DNA from: Tropicimonas marinistellae
GTDB taxonomy: Bacteria; Pseudomonadota; Alphaproteobacteria; Rhodobacterales; Rhodobacteraceae
Assembly (NCBI RefSeq): GCF_001509585.1
Contig: NZ_LNCI01000005.1
Coordinates: 62,001 to 126,000 of the forward strand
Length of the DNA: 64,000 bases
Direction: 5' to 3'
Below are positions 23,519 through 32,832 of this stretch, piece by piece. Position numbers and translations under genes: made by a program. The stretch's first letter is position 1; each line of letters opens with the position of its first letter. Below the pieces are notes generated by a model that was not told the origin of the DNA, searched no databases, and worked only from the letters and a program-made list of their open reading frames with translations.

Positions 23519-26500
23519 CTAGCCTTTGGGCATCTTCAGCGTGACGGAGCGACCGCCCTTGGAGTACTTCAGCTCGCTGGCGCTGATTGTGGCAACGCGC
23601 CCGCCGTCCAACCGGTCCCCTACCTTGACCTTCAGGTACTTGCCCGATGGTAGGCGGACCAGGGCCCGACGCTCGTTCGACGTTCCATAGACACCGATCA
23701 GAGAGACCCTGTTGAGGGCAACCGCGTTTTCCAGCGTCGCGCGCCGTGCGACCGCTGCCGGCGTGGGGCCGGTCGGGTTGGCCTTGTACCGGTTCGGGAC
23801 TGCGGGTCCGACACGCGCCGACGCCGCTGCAGAAGCGGCGGCAGCTTCCGCGGCTGCCTGGCGTGCGCGTTCTGCGGCCTCTGCCTCCGCTTTCGCGACC
23901 GCTTCGGCCTTCGCCTTGGCTTCCGCCTCGGCGCGCAATGCCGCCTGCGCGATTTTCTCGCTGCGGGCCGCCTCGGCTTCCGCCGCGGCCTGTGCGGTGG
24001 CTTGCGCGATGACCTGCCGGTCGCGTTCCTGCTGTCGCAATGCACGATCGGCAATCTGCGAAATATTCGCCGGGCGCAGCCGCGGGACAGGCGAGGCTGG
24101 CACGGCGCGACGCGTCGCGCTGGCGAGATCCGCGGCAAGGGCGGCGTCCTCGGGAGAGACCTCGGTTCCGATGTCCTCGTTCGCGGCTATTTCCCCAGCG
24201 TCCTGCGCTGTAGCCGTTTCCGCGTCGGCCATTCGTTTCGCTGCATCGAGGCTTTCGGCGACCTCCTGTTCGGAGACAGGGCGGCTACGCGGCCGGAACC
24301 CCGAGAGTTCGGCCCGAGTGAGGCCCCCGAAAACAGCGCGCTCGGTGGTCTCCACAAGGTCGCCGGGGCGCCGCAGTGGCCTGAATTCAGCCAGCGGATC
24401 GTCTGCGACCGCACGTGCCACGACCGATTCCTCCAGCGATGCGGTGCGTCGCGGCGGCACGATAAAGGGGCGCCCGGAGTGGATCAGCACGCCGCCGGGC
24501 GAGAGCGTGCCGGCTTCGGTGGCGATCACGAGACCACCGGCACCGACTTCCGCTTTCGCGTCGGGGTGACGCGGGGGCGTTGGCAAGCGAGGGCCGCGGT
24601 CGATATCCGCCTCGATCTCCGGAAGGGCAAAGGCATCTTCATTGCGCACCACGGGATCGATTGCCGCGATTTCGAGCGTGTCGAGGGAATCCGCGTCAGG
24701 CTCGAAGCCCGGCTCGGGCGCACGCATCCAGATTCCCGTGGCGACATAGGTTTCCGCCGCAAATTGCAGACTGACCGGACCGGTCGCCGTTGCCTCTGGA
24801 GCCACGCTTCCCGGCACGTCAGCGGGCGCGACCGCGTCAGCGATGGCCGGATCGGGCATCGTGCGACGGAGGGGGTCGTCGGGCTCCTTCGCTTCCGGCG
24901 TCCCGTCCCGGGCCGGTCCGCTCGCGATCGGCTGGGGAGCGGGCGCGTTCGCGGTCGTTTCCGCGCTATCCGGGGAGGGGGCCAAAGGCTCCAGGGCATT
25001 TGATGGCGGTTCTGGCTGAACGGGGGCGATCGAGGCGGTGTCGGCTTCTGGCGCCGGTGCACCGGATGATTCCGTCAGATCGTCGGCCCCCTGCAAAGCG
25101 CCTTCAGAAGATGACGCGACAGGTACGCCGGGCGTAACGGTTACCTCCGGCGGAGCCACGGCCGTCTCAACTTCCGGAGACTCCTCGGGGTTGTCTGGTG
25201 CATCGAGCACGAGCGTCCAAAGCGCAGCGAACCCCAGCAATGCCGCTGCCCCGATGGCCAGACCGACCACTCGGCCGCGCGTGGCGGACCCGGCTTGCGG
25301 GGGTCGGCGTGCATTGAAATCGGGTGTTGCACGCTCAACACCGGATCGACGGCGGCGCGATGGGGCTTCGAGACTGGCTGCGGCGGCGGCGGCCAGTGCA
25401 TCCACATCAACATCTTCCTCAGCGTCAACATTGGCCGGCGGTGCCTGCACGGCCCCATTTGCGACCACGCCAGCTGAAACGCCGGCCGGCGGTGCCGGCT
25501 TTGCTGCAACGGGCACGTCCGGCGCGGCGTGCCCGCGTTTGGACTTGAAGCTCGGCGAGGAAGCCGTGGACGTCTTCTCATCGGCATCCGCCGCCTCCCG
25601 AGTGAGCGGCGGGGCATCGTCTTCGAGCGGTATTTCTTCTGCGAACGGCGCTTCCCCGGGGTCCCGATCGGTCTCGTGGCGGAAATTGGAAAGGTCCGGC
25701 GGTTCTTCCGGGAGAATTGTTGCGGCGGCTTCGCTCAGGACGCGCTCCGTCGCGACGGTGGAAGCGGCGGCGTTTGAGCGCGCAAACGTCGGCGAAACGT
25801 CCGCATCGGAAGTGATCGGTGCATCCAGAATGGAAACTGTCGGCTCTTCCGCGGTATCGTCAATCGGCGGGGAGGCCGCGTCAGGCACCGCCGGACCCGG
25901 AGGGGGAGAAGCCGCCAACTCCTTTTCCGGTCCGGAATCACGATCAGTTTCGCGCGGATCGCTTGCGGTTTCCACGGCGGGGCCGGAAAGCACGCGCACC
26001 GGTGCGTTGTCGCGGCGCGGGGTCTCCCCGGTCGGCATCCATTGTGCCGCCTGTCCCGTGGGCCCGAAAAACGGCTCCGCTGGAAACCCGTCGTCGGGTG
26101 GAACCGCCACGAAACTCACGGGGTTGAAACGATGCAGGCTCGCAAAATCTTCGGCCTCCTCCAGCGTCTCCCGTGCCACCGCCGCGATGCAAAGCCCCTG
26201 TTCCGCCCAAGCCCAGTCGTAGGCCAGTTCTTCCAGTGCGTACGGGGTAGCGCCTTCGAGCGCTTTTGCCGCCCGCGCGGCGCCGTCCTGCCCGTCTCGG
26301 CCGCTTGCGGGTACTTGGGTATAAAGAATCTGGGAATTCGGGAGTACGAGCTTCGTGGCAAAGGGCACATCACCGGAAAGCGCCTCGCCGAGCGATCGCA
26401 ATTCCATCAGCCGTGTCCCAAGGTCCGGATCGTCGATCCCAACGCTCCCGACCGGTTTCCAGCCCGCATCATCGCGTTTCAGCAGCGCGATTCCGTCGGA

Positions 26501-26533
26501 ATCGAGAGTGAGGGCGAAGGTCGGGGTCATCAC
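23519..26533 (-). CDS. Large bitopic protein with PilP-like C-terminal domain
   Basis: 1,004 residues. Residues 1-140 form a globular cytoplasmic part (MTPTFALTLDSDGIALLKR) with some likeness to PilM/GspL-type folds. A long acidic, Pro/Ala-rich linker follows, then one transmembrane helix at about 419-441 (VVGLAIGAAALLGFAALWTL). A periplasmic disordered stretch leads to an Ala-Glu-Lys coiled coil (about 860-915), and the last 60 residues (VSLIGVYGTSNERRALVRLPSGK) resemble the PilP/HR domain of type IV pilus and secretion inner-membrane complexes. No other pilus gene is nearby. Function is uncertain; it may be a cell-envelope scaffold. Confidence 0.7.
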   Translation of the reverse strand: MMTPTFALTLDSDGIALLKRDDAGWKPVGSVGIDDPDLGTRLMELRSLGEALSGDVPFATKLVLPNSQILYTQVPASGRDGQDGAARAAKALEGATPYALEELAYDWAWAEQGLCIAAVARETLEEAEDFASLHRFNPVSFVAVPPDDGFPAEPFFGPTGQAAQWMPTGETPRRDNAPVRVLSGPAVETASDPRETDRDSGPEKELAASPPPGPAVPDAASPPIDDTAEEPTVSILDAPITSDADVSPTFARSNAAASTVATERVLSEAAATILPEEPPDLSNFRHETDRDPGEAPFAEEIPLEDDAPPLTREAADADEKTSTASSPSFKSKRGHAAPDVPVAAKPAPPAGVSAGVVANGAVQAPPANVDAEEDVDVDALAAAAAASLEAPSRRRRSGVERATPDFNARRPPQAGSATRGRVVGLAIGAAALLGFAALWTLVLDAPDNPEESPEVETAVAPPEVTVTPGVPVASSSEGALQGADDLTESSGAPAPEADTASIAPVQPEPPSNALEPLAPSPDSAETTANAPAPQPIASGPARDGTPEAKEPDDPLRRTMPDPAIADAVAPADVPGSVAPEATATGPVSLQFAAETYVATGIWMRAPEPGFEPDADSLDTLEIAAIDPVVRNEDAFALPEIEADIDRGPRLPTPPRHPDAKAEVGAGGLVIATEAGTLSPGGVLIHSGRPFIVPPRRTASLEESVVARAVADDPLAEFRPLRRPGDLVETTERAVFGGLTRAELSGFRPRSRPVSEQEVAESLDAAKRMADAETATAQDAGEIAANEDIGTEVSPEDAALAADLASATRRAVPASPVPRLRPANISQIADRALRQQERDRQVIAQATAQAAAEAEAARSEKIAQAALRAEAEAKAKAEAVAKAEAEAAERARQAAAEAAAASAAASARVGPAVPNRYKANPTGPTPAAVARRATLENAVALNRVSLIGVYGTSNERRALVRLPSGKYLKVKVGDRLDGGRVATISASELKYSKGGRSVTLKMPKG

Positions 26534-26696
26534 ACCTTTCTGAAGCGGCTAAAAGGATGGCGCGGCCACGCACCGAAGGTGCCCCATTTGTATCGCAGGA
26601 AATTGCAGAGTGAAACACAATTGGCGCCAAGGTTCGACCTTCCGAGCGCGTCTGAACCTGTAGGTTTGCCGGGAATGGCACAAACGGAGAGTGAAG

Positions 26697-27428
26697 ATGG
26701 GATACAGGCATATGACGGCGGCGGCGCTGGCCGTGGCAATCGGAATTGGGGCCGGCGCGGCGCTGGCACAGGAGAACACCGCAAAAGAGGCGCATCCGAC
26801 CCTTACGGTCTCGGGAGAAGGCCGTGTGAACGTGGCGCCGGACATGGCCGTGCTGCGCTTGGGCGTGGTCGCATCGGACAAGGACGCCTCCGGTGCAGTC
26901 CGGGAAATGAGCGCCCGCATGGGAGCCGTCTTGGAACGGCTGCAATCCGCGGGAATAGCCGAGCGCGATATTCAGACCAGCAGCCTGACCGTGCGACCAA
27001 AGCCGCAACGCGATGCCACACGGAATGAAAACGGCGTCGACCTCGGCACCTTCGAAGCCTCCACCGAGGTTACGGTCCGGCTGCGAGACCTTGAGCGGCT
27101 TGGTAGCCTTCTCGACGCGGTCGCGCAGGATGGCGCGAACCTCTTTCGCGGTCTCAGCTTCGGCATTCAAGAGCCTGAAACTGTGAATGATTTCGCGCGC
27201 AGAAAGGCGGTAGAAGATGCCATGCGTAGGGCAGCGGTCTATGTCGATGCGGCTGGGGTTTCACTCGGGCCGATCTTGTCGATCGAGGAGCTGGGAGGAC
27301 CCGTATCGCCGAGGATGATGCGCGCCGAAGCCGACGGTTTTTCCGGCGGTAGCGTTCCGGTCGCCGCAGGCGAATTGTCTGTGACATCGGCCGTGACGAT
27401 CACCTACGCCTTGTCTCCGCGACAATGA
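26697..27428 (+). CDS. SIMPL domain (DUF541) periplasmic protein
   Basis: 243 residues from the ATG at 26697, with GGAGA eight bases upstream; a GTG two codons earlier is less likely. Signal peptide to about residue 24 (AALA|QEN). The mature protein has the DUF541 pattern: TLTVSGEGRVNVAPDMAVLRLGV at the start, the middle IQTSSLTVRPK, and a C-terminal SVTSAVTITYAL strand. These proteins form oligomeric rings in the periplasm, related to oxidative-stress protein BP26, but have no defined activity. It is divergent from the PilP-like gene, and a strong hairpin follows its stop. Confidence 0.88.
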   Translation: MGYRHMTAAALAVAIGIGAGAALAQENTAKEAHPTLTVSGEGRVNVAPDMAVLRLGVVASDKDASGAVREMSARMGAVLERLQSAGIAERDIQTSSLTVRPKPQRDATRNENGVDLGTFEASTEVTVRLRDLERLGSLLDAVAQDGANLFRGLSFGIQEPETVNDFARRKAVEDAMRRAAVYVDAAGVSLGPILSIEELGGPVSPRMMRAEADGFSGGSVPVAAGELSVTSAVTITYALSPRQ

Positions 27429-27432
27429 CAGT

Positions 27433-27462
27433 TTGGGCGGCAATCGTCGGATTGTCGCCCAA
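27433..27462 (+). terminator. Hairpin after the SIMPL gene
   Basis: TTGGGCGGCAATC (27433-27445) pairs with GATTGTCGCCCAA (27450-27462), 13 pairs including one G-T, around the tetraloop GTCG, five bases after the stop. No T-run follows, so it may act as a 3' stabiliser or a weak terminator. Confidence 0.6.
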
Positions 27463-27511
27463 CACGCGCCATCTTCTCCGAATAGCGTGATCGCCGAAGA
27501 AACACGGCGAC

Positions 27512-28720
27512 ATGACAATGAACGGCAAGATACTACTGTTCGTCTGCGGTACGGCACTCTGTGGCGCATACTTTCTTTCTGGCGGCGCAGGTGGTGTCGG
27601 GCAGCTTGGTTTTGGTCGGGAAGAGGCGCGCGCGCGTCCGGCGGAATCCGGCTACCTCCATGGCGAGAACGCGCCGAACCCGGTGCCGGGCGAGCGCAGC
27701 GAGGCAGATCTTACTCAAGGCGGTATCGGCCGCGAAGGTGCCCCCGCGCAGCTGGCGGCGACCGAGCGGCGCGGGAAGGTTCCCATCAGCGATGTTATCG
27801 CGAATTATCACCGCCCGTTGATGTCAGAAGTGCCTGGACAGATCCGCACGGCGGAGCCTGCGGAAGATTGCCGGTTCCGAGCGCCGATGTCTGGAAGCCG
27901 GGTCGTAGGCGTTTCCTCGAACGAAACTGCCTTCAAGGCGCCGTTCTACGCCTTCAAAGAGGCCGAACTGGACCTCTTGCTTGCTCGGCAAACCGCTGCG
28001 CCGGAACGTGTCGCGGAAACCTCCACAGGCACAGTCGGTGTGAACCGTGGCTTTCCCACGGCAGTTCTCGAAACCGCAAGCGTCGCGGCGCCGTTCCGGT
28101 ATTCGGTGATGGATGTTGTCGTTACCGATACGGTCGTGCCGGTGCATCTTGTTTTGCAGGCCGATCACGGTCGCGTGCTATGGAACGTGCACTTGGCGCG
28201 GGGCGCAAAGGTGTCGGGTGTGTCGTTGCTGGGAGGGCATCTGCCGGCCGTCGCCAACCTGCCGCCACGCGTTCCCGTGCAGGCGATGGACAATGACGCG
28301 ATCGCCGCCTGCGAATGGGCACGGGCCGGAATAGGCCAGCCGACCGATCTGGAAAAGACCTGGGCCGGGAGCGGAACGCTGCCAGCCGATAGTCCGCAGA
28401 TTGATGGGCGTGCAGGGCAGATTTCGGACGCCGAAATGGCACGTTGGTTCGATGGGTCACTCGATCCGCACGTTGAAGGGCAGCGGATCGTGACCGGGGC
28501 CGATACGGTCATTGCGGTGGTGGGACCGGTTCCGGATGCGCCCGAAACGCGAGTGATGCATCATTCCTTGCGCCGGGCGCGGGTTGTCATGGCAGAGGCG
28601 GACGTCACCATTGCGAAGATGCCGAAACACGCCGACGTGCTGGTGAAGCGGCACATTCGGGACCGTGCGAAGATCTCCGCGTTGGATGACGTGGCGCCAG
28701 ACAACCGTCAAGCGAACTGA
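27512..28720 (+). CDS. Unrecognised exported protein, 402 residues
   Basis: I do not recognise this family. It starts MTMNGKILLFVCGTALCGAYFLSGG, a signal anchor or signal peptide, then a polar Gly/Glu/Arg-rich stretch of about 70 residues. The C-terminal 270 residues look folded, with strand-rich segments such as FRYSVMDVVVTDTVVPVHLVL and RVLWNVHLARGAKVSGVSLLGG, and few cysteines (the EDCRF and AACEW sites could pair). It has no catalytic motif I can name. It sits 83 bases after the SIMPL gene and 12 bases before a small secreted-protein gene, so the last two are likely co-expressed in the cell envelope. Confidence 0.7.
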   Translation: MTMNGKILLFVCGTALCGAYFLSGGAGGVGQLGFGREEARARPAESGYLHGENAPNPVPGERSEADLTQGGIGREGAPAQLAATERRGKVPISDVIANYHRPLMSEVPGQIRTAEPAEDCRFRAPMSGSRVVGVSSNETAFKAPFYAFKEAELDLLLARQTAAPERVAETSTGTVGVNRGFPTAVLETASVAAPFRYSVMDVVVTDTVVPVHLVLQADHGRVLWNVHLARGAKVSGVSLLGGHLPAVANLPPRVPVQAMDNDAIAACEWARAGIGQPTDLEKTWAGSGTLPADSPQIDGRAGQISDAEMARWFDGSLDPHVEGQRIVTGADTVIAVVGPVPDAPETRVMHHSLRRARVVMAEADVTIAKMPKHADVLVKRHIRDRAKISALDDVAPDNRQAN

Positions 28721-28732
28721 GCGGAGACATCC

Positions 28733-28900
28733 ATGCGCGCGCATCTGACCTATATTGTTTTGCGGGCGATTTTCGTTCTTGGCTGCCTGATGGCCGCGCT
28801 ATTGGCGTGGCCAGGGCCCACAGGGGCAGGCGAGATGCCGGCTGGACCCAAGAACTGCCCGCTCCAGCAGCCGCTGGGTGAGGCATCGCCCCGCCTATGA
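28733..28900 (+). CDS. Small exported protein, 55 residues
   Basis: ATG at 28733 with GGAG seven bases upstream, 12 bases after the stop of the 402-residue gene. The product begins MRAHLTYIVLRAIFVLGCLM, giving a signal peptide or single membrane helix at about 6-26, and ends with a short Pro/Gly-rich mature segment containing one cysteine (KNCPLQQPLGE). No family is recognised. Spacing, ribosome binding site and hydrophobic start support translation, but conservation is untested. Confidence 0.5.
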   Translation: MRAHLTYIVLRAIFVLGCLMAALLAWPGPTGAGEMPAGPKNCPLQQPLGEASPRL

Positions 28901-29011
28901 CCGCAGCACACCCATGGCTTTTTCCATAACCCGTCGCGATTGCCGATTGGGCAAACCAATCTGACGGTGAAACTTCAGAGCGCCTCGTCATTGGCGACGC
29001 TCCAGAAAGGA

Positions 29012-29032
29012 GGGGGCGGCTGTGCCGCCCCC
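29012..29032 (-). terminator. Terminator-like hairpin after the sulfhydrylase gene
   Basis: GGGGGCGGC (29012-29020) pairs perfectly with GCCGCCCCC (29024-29032) around a three-base loop, 54 bases past the minus-strand stop. On that strand TCCTTTCT follows, a weak T-rich tail. Confidence 0.6.
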
Positions 29033-29085
29033 GTCGTGAAAGTCTCTCGAGTGTTTGCAGCGCCCTGAACCGCGGCCGTCGGGTG

Positions 29086-30378
29086 TCAGGCCGTCGCCTT
29101 GGCAAGGGCCTGATCCAGATCGGCGATCAGATCCTCGGCATCCTCGATGCCAATCGACACGCGCACCATATCGGGTGCCGCCCCGGCGGCTTCCAGCTGC
29201 TCGGGCGTGAGTTGGCGGTGCGTGGTGGAGGCCGAGTGAATCACCAGTGACCTCGCATCCCCGAGGTTCGCCACATGGCTGAAAAGCTCCAGCGAATCCA
29301 CGAGTTTCACACAGGCGTCGAAACCGCCCTTGACGGCAAAGGTGAACAACGCGCCGGCGCCTTTTGGACAGATGGTTGCAACGCGCTCGTAGTAGGGGGA
29401 CGAAGGCAGGCCGGCATAGGTTACCGCCTCCACCCGCGGGTCTTGCTCCAGCCATTCGGCAACCTTGCGCGCGTTTTCCACGTGTTTTTCCATGCGCAGC
29501 GACAGGGTTTCGATCCCCATCAGAGTGTAATGTGCACCTTGGGGGTTCATCGTCATGCCAAGGTCGCGCAAGCCTACGGCGATGGAATGGAACGTGTAGG
29601 CCATGGCCCCGAGCGCCTCGTGGAAGACGAGGCCGTGATAGGCTGGTTCCGGCTGGCTCAGCGACGGAAACTTGCCAGACGCCGACCAGTCGAACTTGCC
29701 GGAATCCACCACGCACCCGCCCGTCACCGTGCCGTTACCGGTCAGGTACTTCGTCGTGGAATGCACCACGAGCGTCGCCCCGAGCGCGATCGGGTTGCAG
29801 AGGTAGGGCGTGGCGGAAGTGTTGTCGACGATCAGCGGAATACCGGCCGCGTCGGCAATGGCGGCCATTGCGGGGATATCGGTGATGTAGCCGCCGGGAT
29901 TGGCGATGGACTCGCAGAAGATCGCGCGGGTGTTCTCGTCAATCGCGTTCTTGACCGCCTCGGCGTCCTCCGTGTCGACGAACCTCGCCGACCACCCGAA
30001 GCGTTTGATTGTCTGGGAGAACTGCGTGATCGTGCCACCGTAGAGCCGCGTGGAAGCAACGATGTTGAGCCCCGGTCCCATCAGCGGGAAGAGCGCCATG
30101 ATCTGCGCCGCGTGACCAGACGAGCAGCAGATCGCGCCCGCACCGCCTTCCAAAGCGCAAATCCGGTCGGCCAGCGCTGCGACCGTGGGGTTGGTTAGGC
30201 GGGAATAGATGTAGCCCACTTCCTGAAGATTGAAGAGGGCGGCGGCATGGTCTGCATCGCGGAAGACATACGCCGTCGTTTGGTAGATCGGCGTTTGCCG
30301 GGCGCCGGTCGCCGGGTCGGGCGCAGCGCCCGCGTGGATCTGAAGGGTGTCGAAGCCGAGTTGGCGGCCGTCGGTCAT
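29086..30378 (-). CDS. O-acetylhomoserine sulfhydrylase (PLP enzyme)
   Basis: 430 residues from the ATG at 30378; the frame extends to 30597 without similarity. It belongs to the Cys/Met metabolism PLP family: FDTLQIHAGAAPDPATGARQTPIYQTTAYVF opens the fold (positions about 7-37), GAGAICCSSGHAAQ binds cofactor, and the Schiff-base lysine is in VVHSTTKYLTG near residue 210. It likely converts O-acetylhomoserine and sulfide to homocysteine in direct sulfhydrylation; length fits MetY (about 430) better than MetB/MetC. No SAM riboswitch was recognised in the short upstream region. Confidence 0.92.
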   Translation of the reverse strand: MTDGRQLGFDTLQIHAGAAPDPATGARQTPIYQTTAYVFRDADHAAALFNLQEVGYIYSRLTNPTVAALADRICALEGGAGAICCSSGHAAQIMALFPLMGPGLNIVASTRLYGGTITQFSQTIKRFGWSARFVDTEDAEAVKNAIDENTRAIFCESIANPGGYITDIPAMAAIADAAGIPLIVDNTSATPYLCNPIALGATLVVHSTTKYLTGNGTVTGGCVVDSGKFDWSASGKFPSLSQPEPAYHGLVFHEALGAMAYTFHSIAVGLRDLGMTMNPQGAHYTLMGIETLSLRMEKHVENARKVAEWLEQDPRVEAVTYAGLPSSPYYERVATICPKGAGALFTFAVKGGFDACVKLVDSLELFSHVANLGDARSLVIHSASTTHRQLTPEQLEAAGAAPDMVRVSIGIEDAEDLIADLDQALAKATA

Positions 30379-30506
30379 GGGGATGTCCTCCGCTTGGGTC
30401 CCGTTTGGTCGCGCGGAGCCTAGGGGAAGGTTGTGGCCGGAGCAACGGGCGGATCGGGCTCGCAATGGCGCGCTACCGGCACGCATCCGGGCACGCGAGG
30501 TGCCGA

Positions 30507-31358
30507 CTACCTCAGCACCACGCCGAGCCGTCCGGCAAGATCGGTGAAATACTGCCACGCGACGCGCCCTGAACGCGCACCGCGCGTGGCCTGCCATTCA
30601 ATCGCCTCGGCCCGCAGGGTCTCTGCGTCGACCTCGATACCATGAGCCGCGCAATAGCCGGCGATCATGGCGAGGTATTCGTCCTGGCTGCAGGGATGGA
30701 AGCCGAGCCATAAGCCGAAACGGTCGCTGAGCGACACCTTTTCTTCCACCGCCTCCGAGGGATTGATCGCGGAGGATCGTTCGTTCTCGATCATGTCCCT
30801 CGGCATCAAGTGGCGCCGGTTCGACGTGGCGTAGAAGAGCACGTTATCGGGGCGGCCTTCGATCCCGCCATCAAGCACCGCCTTGAGCGATTTGTAGTGC
30901 TGATCGTCGTGGCTGAAGCTCAGATCGTCGCAAAAGAGGAGAAACCGATGCCTCGTTGCTACCCGAAGCAAACCAAGCAAACGTTGCAACGTCGGAAGGT
31001 CCTCGCGTTGCAATTCGACGATCTTCAAGTCTTCGCCCTGCCGACGAACCTCGGCATGGACCGCTTTGACAAGACTGGATTTTCCCATGCCGCGCGCGCC
31101 CCACAGAAGCGCGTTGTTCGCCGGAAGCCCCCGCGCGAACTGCAGCGTGTTCGCAAGCAGTGTGTCGCGGGCACGGTCGATCCCGAGCAGGAGCGAGAGG
31201 TCGACGCGATTGACCCGTTCCACCTGCGCCAGTCGGTCGGGCTGGGTTTGCCAGACGAAAGCCTCGGCGCTCGTGAAATCGGGTGCGGCTGTGGGGGCAG
31301 GTGCAATCCGTTCAAGGGCTGCGGCGATCCGGTCCAGTTCCTCGACGGTGAAGTCCAT
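30507..31358 (-). CDS. DUF815-type AAA+ ATPase
   Basis: 283 residues. Walker A WGARGMGKSSLVKAV is near residue 80, Walker B LLFCDDLSF near 147, and a sensor-like NVLFYATSNRRHLMPR follows near 177-192. The family is a single-domain predicted ATPase, widely conserved next to tatABC in Rhodobacterales, with no assigned function. It starts one base inside the tatC stop, so it is translated with the Tat operon. A role in membrane-protein or Tat-substrate handling is only a contextual guess. Confidence 0.85.
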   Translation of the reverse strand: MDFTVEELDRIAAALERIAPAPTAAPDFTSAEAFVWQTQPDRLAQVERVNRVDLSLLLGIDRARDTLLANTLQFARGLPANNALLWGARGMGKSSLVKAVHAEVRRQGEDLKIVELQREDLPTLQRLLGLLRVATRHRFLLFCDDLSFSHDDQHYKSLKAVLDGGIEGRPDNVLFYATSNRRHLMPRDMIENERSSAINPSEAVEEKVSLSDRFGLWLGFHPCSQDEYLAMIAGYCAAHGIEVDAETLRAEAIEWQATRGARSGRVAWQYFTDLAGRLGVVLR

Positions 31359-32260
31359 CAGGCGCCCTTGGCTGCTTCCGTGGTCTCGTCCGGCGCCTCT
31401 TCCTCGTCTTCGTCGAGGAGCCCCATCTCGCGAAGCTCCGCGTTTCGTTTCCGCTCAACCCGACCCACAAGAAGGATCGACAGTTCGTAGAGCGAGTAGA
31501 CCACGACGAAGAGGATGACCTGCGTGATGACGTCCGGTGGCGTGACCAGAGCGGCCAGGGTGAGAATACCCACGATAGCGTATTTGCGAACGTTCCTGAG
31601 GCCGGCGACAGAGACCAGCCCGGCCTTTCCCATGAGGGTCAGCAAAACGGGCAACTGGAAGCACAGGCCAAAGGCGATGATGAACTTGAGGGTCAGATCA
31701 AGGCTTTCCCGGACCGAGCCGAGGAACACGGTGCGCAATTCCTCGCTTTGCACATCAGCCGGAATGTCCTCACCACTCAACATGGCCGCGAGTGCCGGAA
31801 TGGCGTCAGAAAAGCCGATGAAAAAGTTCATCGCGAGTGGCGTTACCACGAAATGGGCAAAGGACGCGCCTGCAAGAAAGAGAATCGGTGAGGCGACCAG
31901 GAAGGGCAGGAACGCGTTCTTCTCCGATCGGTAGAGACCCGGTGCAACGAAGCGCCAAAGCTGGAAACCGACATAGGGGAACGAGATCGCGAGACCGAAA
32001 ATCAACGAGATACGGATCAGAACGAAGAACTTCTCTTGCGGCGCGGTGAAGATAAGCTGTGGGTTCTCCCCACGGCTGCGCAAGATGTCCGCGATTGGTT
32101 CGACCAGGAAGTTGAGGATTGGCTCGGCGACGAAGAAACAGGCGACCATGGCGATGAAGAACGCCACCACGGAGCGGATCAACCGGGTCCGGAGTTCTGC
32201 CAGGTGTTCGATCAACGGCGCGGAGCTGTCTTCGATCTCGTCGTCGGGGCGGTCGCTCAT
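31358..32260 (-). CDS. tatC: Twin-arginine translocase subunit TatC
   Basis: 300 residues from the ATG at 32260. Six membrane helices; the N-terminal cytoplasmic motif APLIEHLAELRTRLIRS and the FPYVGFQLWRFVAPGLYRSEK loop are the conserved signal-peptide-binding regions. An acidic C-terminal tail of about 35 residues (DEDEEEAPDE) is longer than in E. coli TatC. It recognises RR signals such as those of FdhA and FdhX in this window. It lies ten bases after tatB. Confidence 0.96.
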   Translation of the reverse strand: MSDRPDDEIEDSSAPLIEHLAELRTRLIRSVVAFFIAMVACFFVAEPILNFLVEPIADILRSRGENPQLIFTAPQEKFFVLIRISLIFGLAISFPYVGFQLWRFVAPGLYRSEKNAFLPFLVASPILFLAGASFAHFVVTPLAMNFFIGFSDAIPALAAMLSGEDIPADVQSEELRTVFLGSVRESLDLTLKFIIAFGLCFQLPVLLTLMGKAGLVSVAGLRNVRKYAIVGILTLAALVTPPDVITQVILFVVVYSLYELSILLVGRVERKRNAELREMGLLDEDEEEAPDETTEAAKGA

Positions 32261-32270
32261 GCCTGTCTGC

Positions 32271-32774
32271 TCACGTCTTGGAACTGTCTGAGGCCGCAGG
32301 CGGTTCTGCGCCGGCGTCGGAAACGGTTTCGGACGCCCGTGCCGCGGCCTCGGCATCCAGGCGCGCCGTGGCGCGGGCAGCCGCGCTTTCGCGGATCTTG
32401 CGGGCTGCGTCCTCCCGCTCTTCGGTCATTTTTTGGGTTTGCGGGCCGCGCGGCGCGGGACGGGCGGACGCTTCGTCGGCAACTTCGTCATCCTCGCCAA
32501 ACGGGTCGAAATCGTCGAAGTCCGTGGCCTTTTTCAGGGCTTCCGCGCCCATCGCCCGCGGGTTGGTCGCATTCTTCAGGTCCCGCGCGACGTCCTTCAC
32601 GCCGGCCTCGTCGGCGGCATCCTCCATCGCCCGGGTGAAATCGCGCGCCATTGACCGCAAGCGCGCGGTGAACTTGCCCAGAGTACGAAACATCATCGGC
32701 AGATCCTTCGGACCCACCACGATGAGGGCCACGATGCCGATCAGAAGCAGTTCACTCCATCCAAGGTCCAGCAT
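32271..32774 (-). CDS. tatB: Twin-arginine translocase subunit TatB
   Basis: 167 residues. The N-terminal helix begins MLDLGWSELLLIGIVALIVVGPKDLPMMFR, the TatB hallmark with Glu8 in the membrane span and the G-P hinge. An amphipathic helix and a long charged, Ala-rich tail follow. It works with TatC in the receptor complex. It lies 58 bases after tatA. Confidence 0.95.
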   Translation of the reverse strand: MLDLGWSELLLIGIVALIVVGPKDLPMMFRTLGKFTARLRSMARDFTRAMEDAADEAGVKDVARDLKNATNPRAMGAEALKKATDFDDFDPFGEDDEVADEASARPAPRGPQTQKMTEEREDAARKIRESAAARATARLDAEAAARASETVSDAGAEPPAASDSSKT

Positions 32775-32832
32775 GTCGGGTCAGCCTTGTATTGTGCCGA
32801 ACGCCGGTTCGGCGCCGAGCTCGGACCTGGTC

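Noticed and set aside
30379-30540. A SAM-II or SAM/SAH riboswitch before the O-acetylhomoserine sulfhydrylase
   Set aside because: The short leader shows no pseudoknot core of either class.
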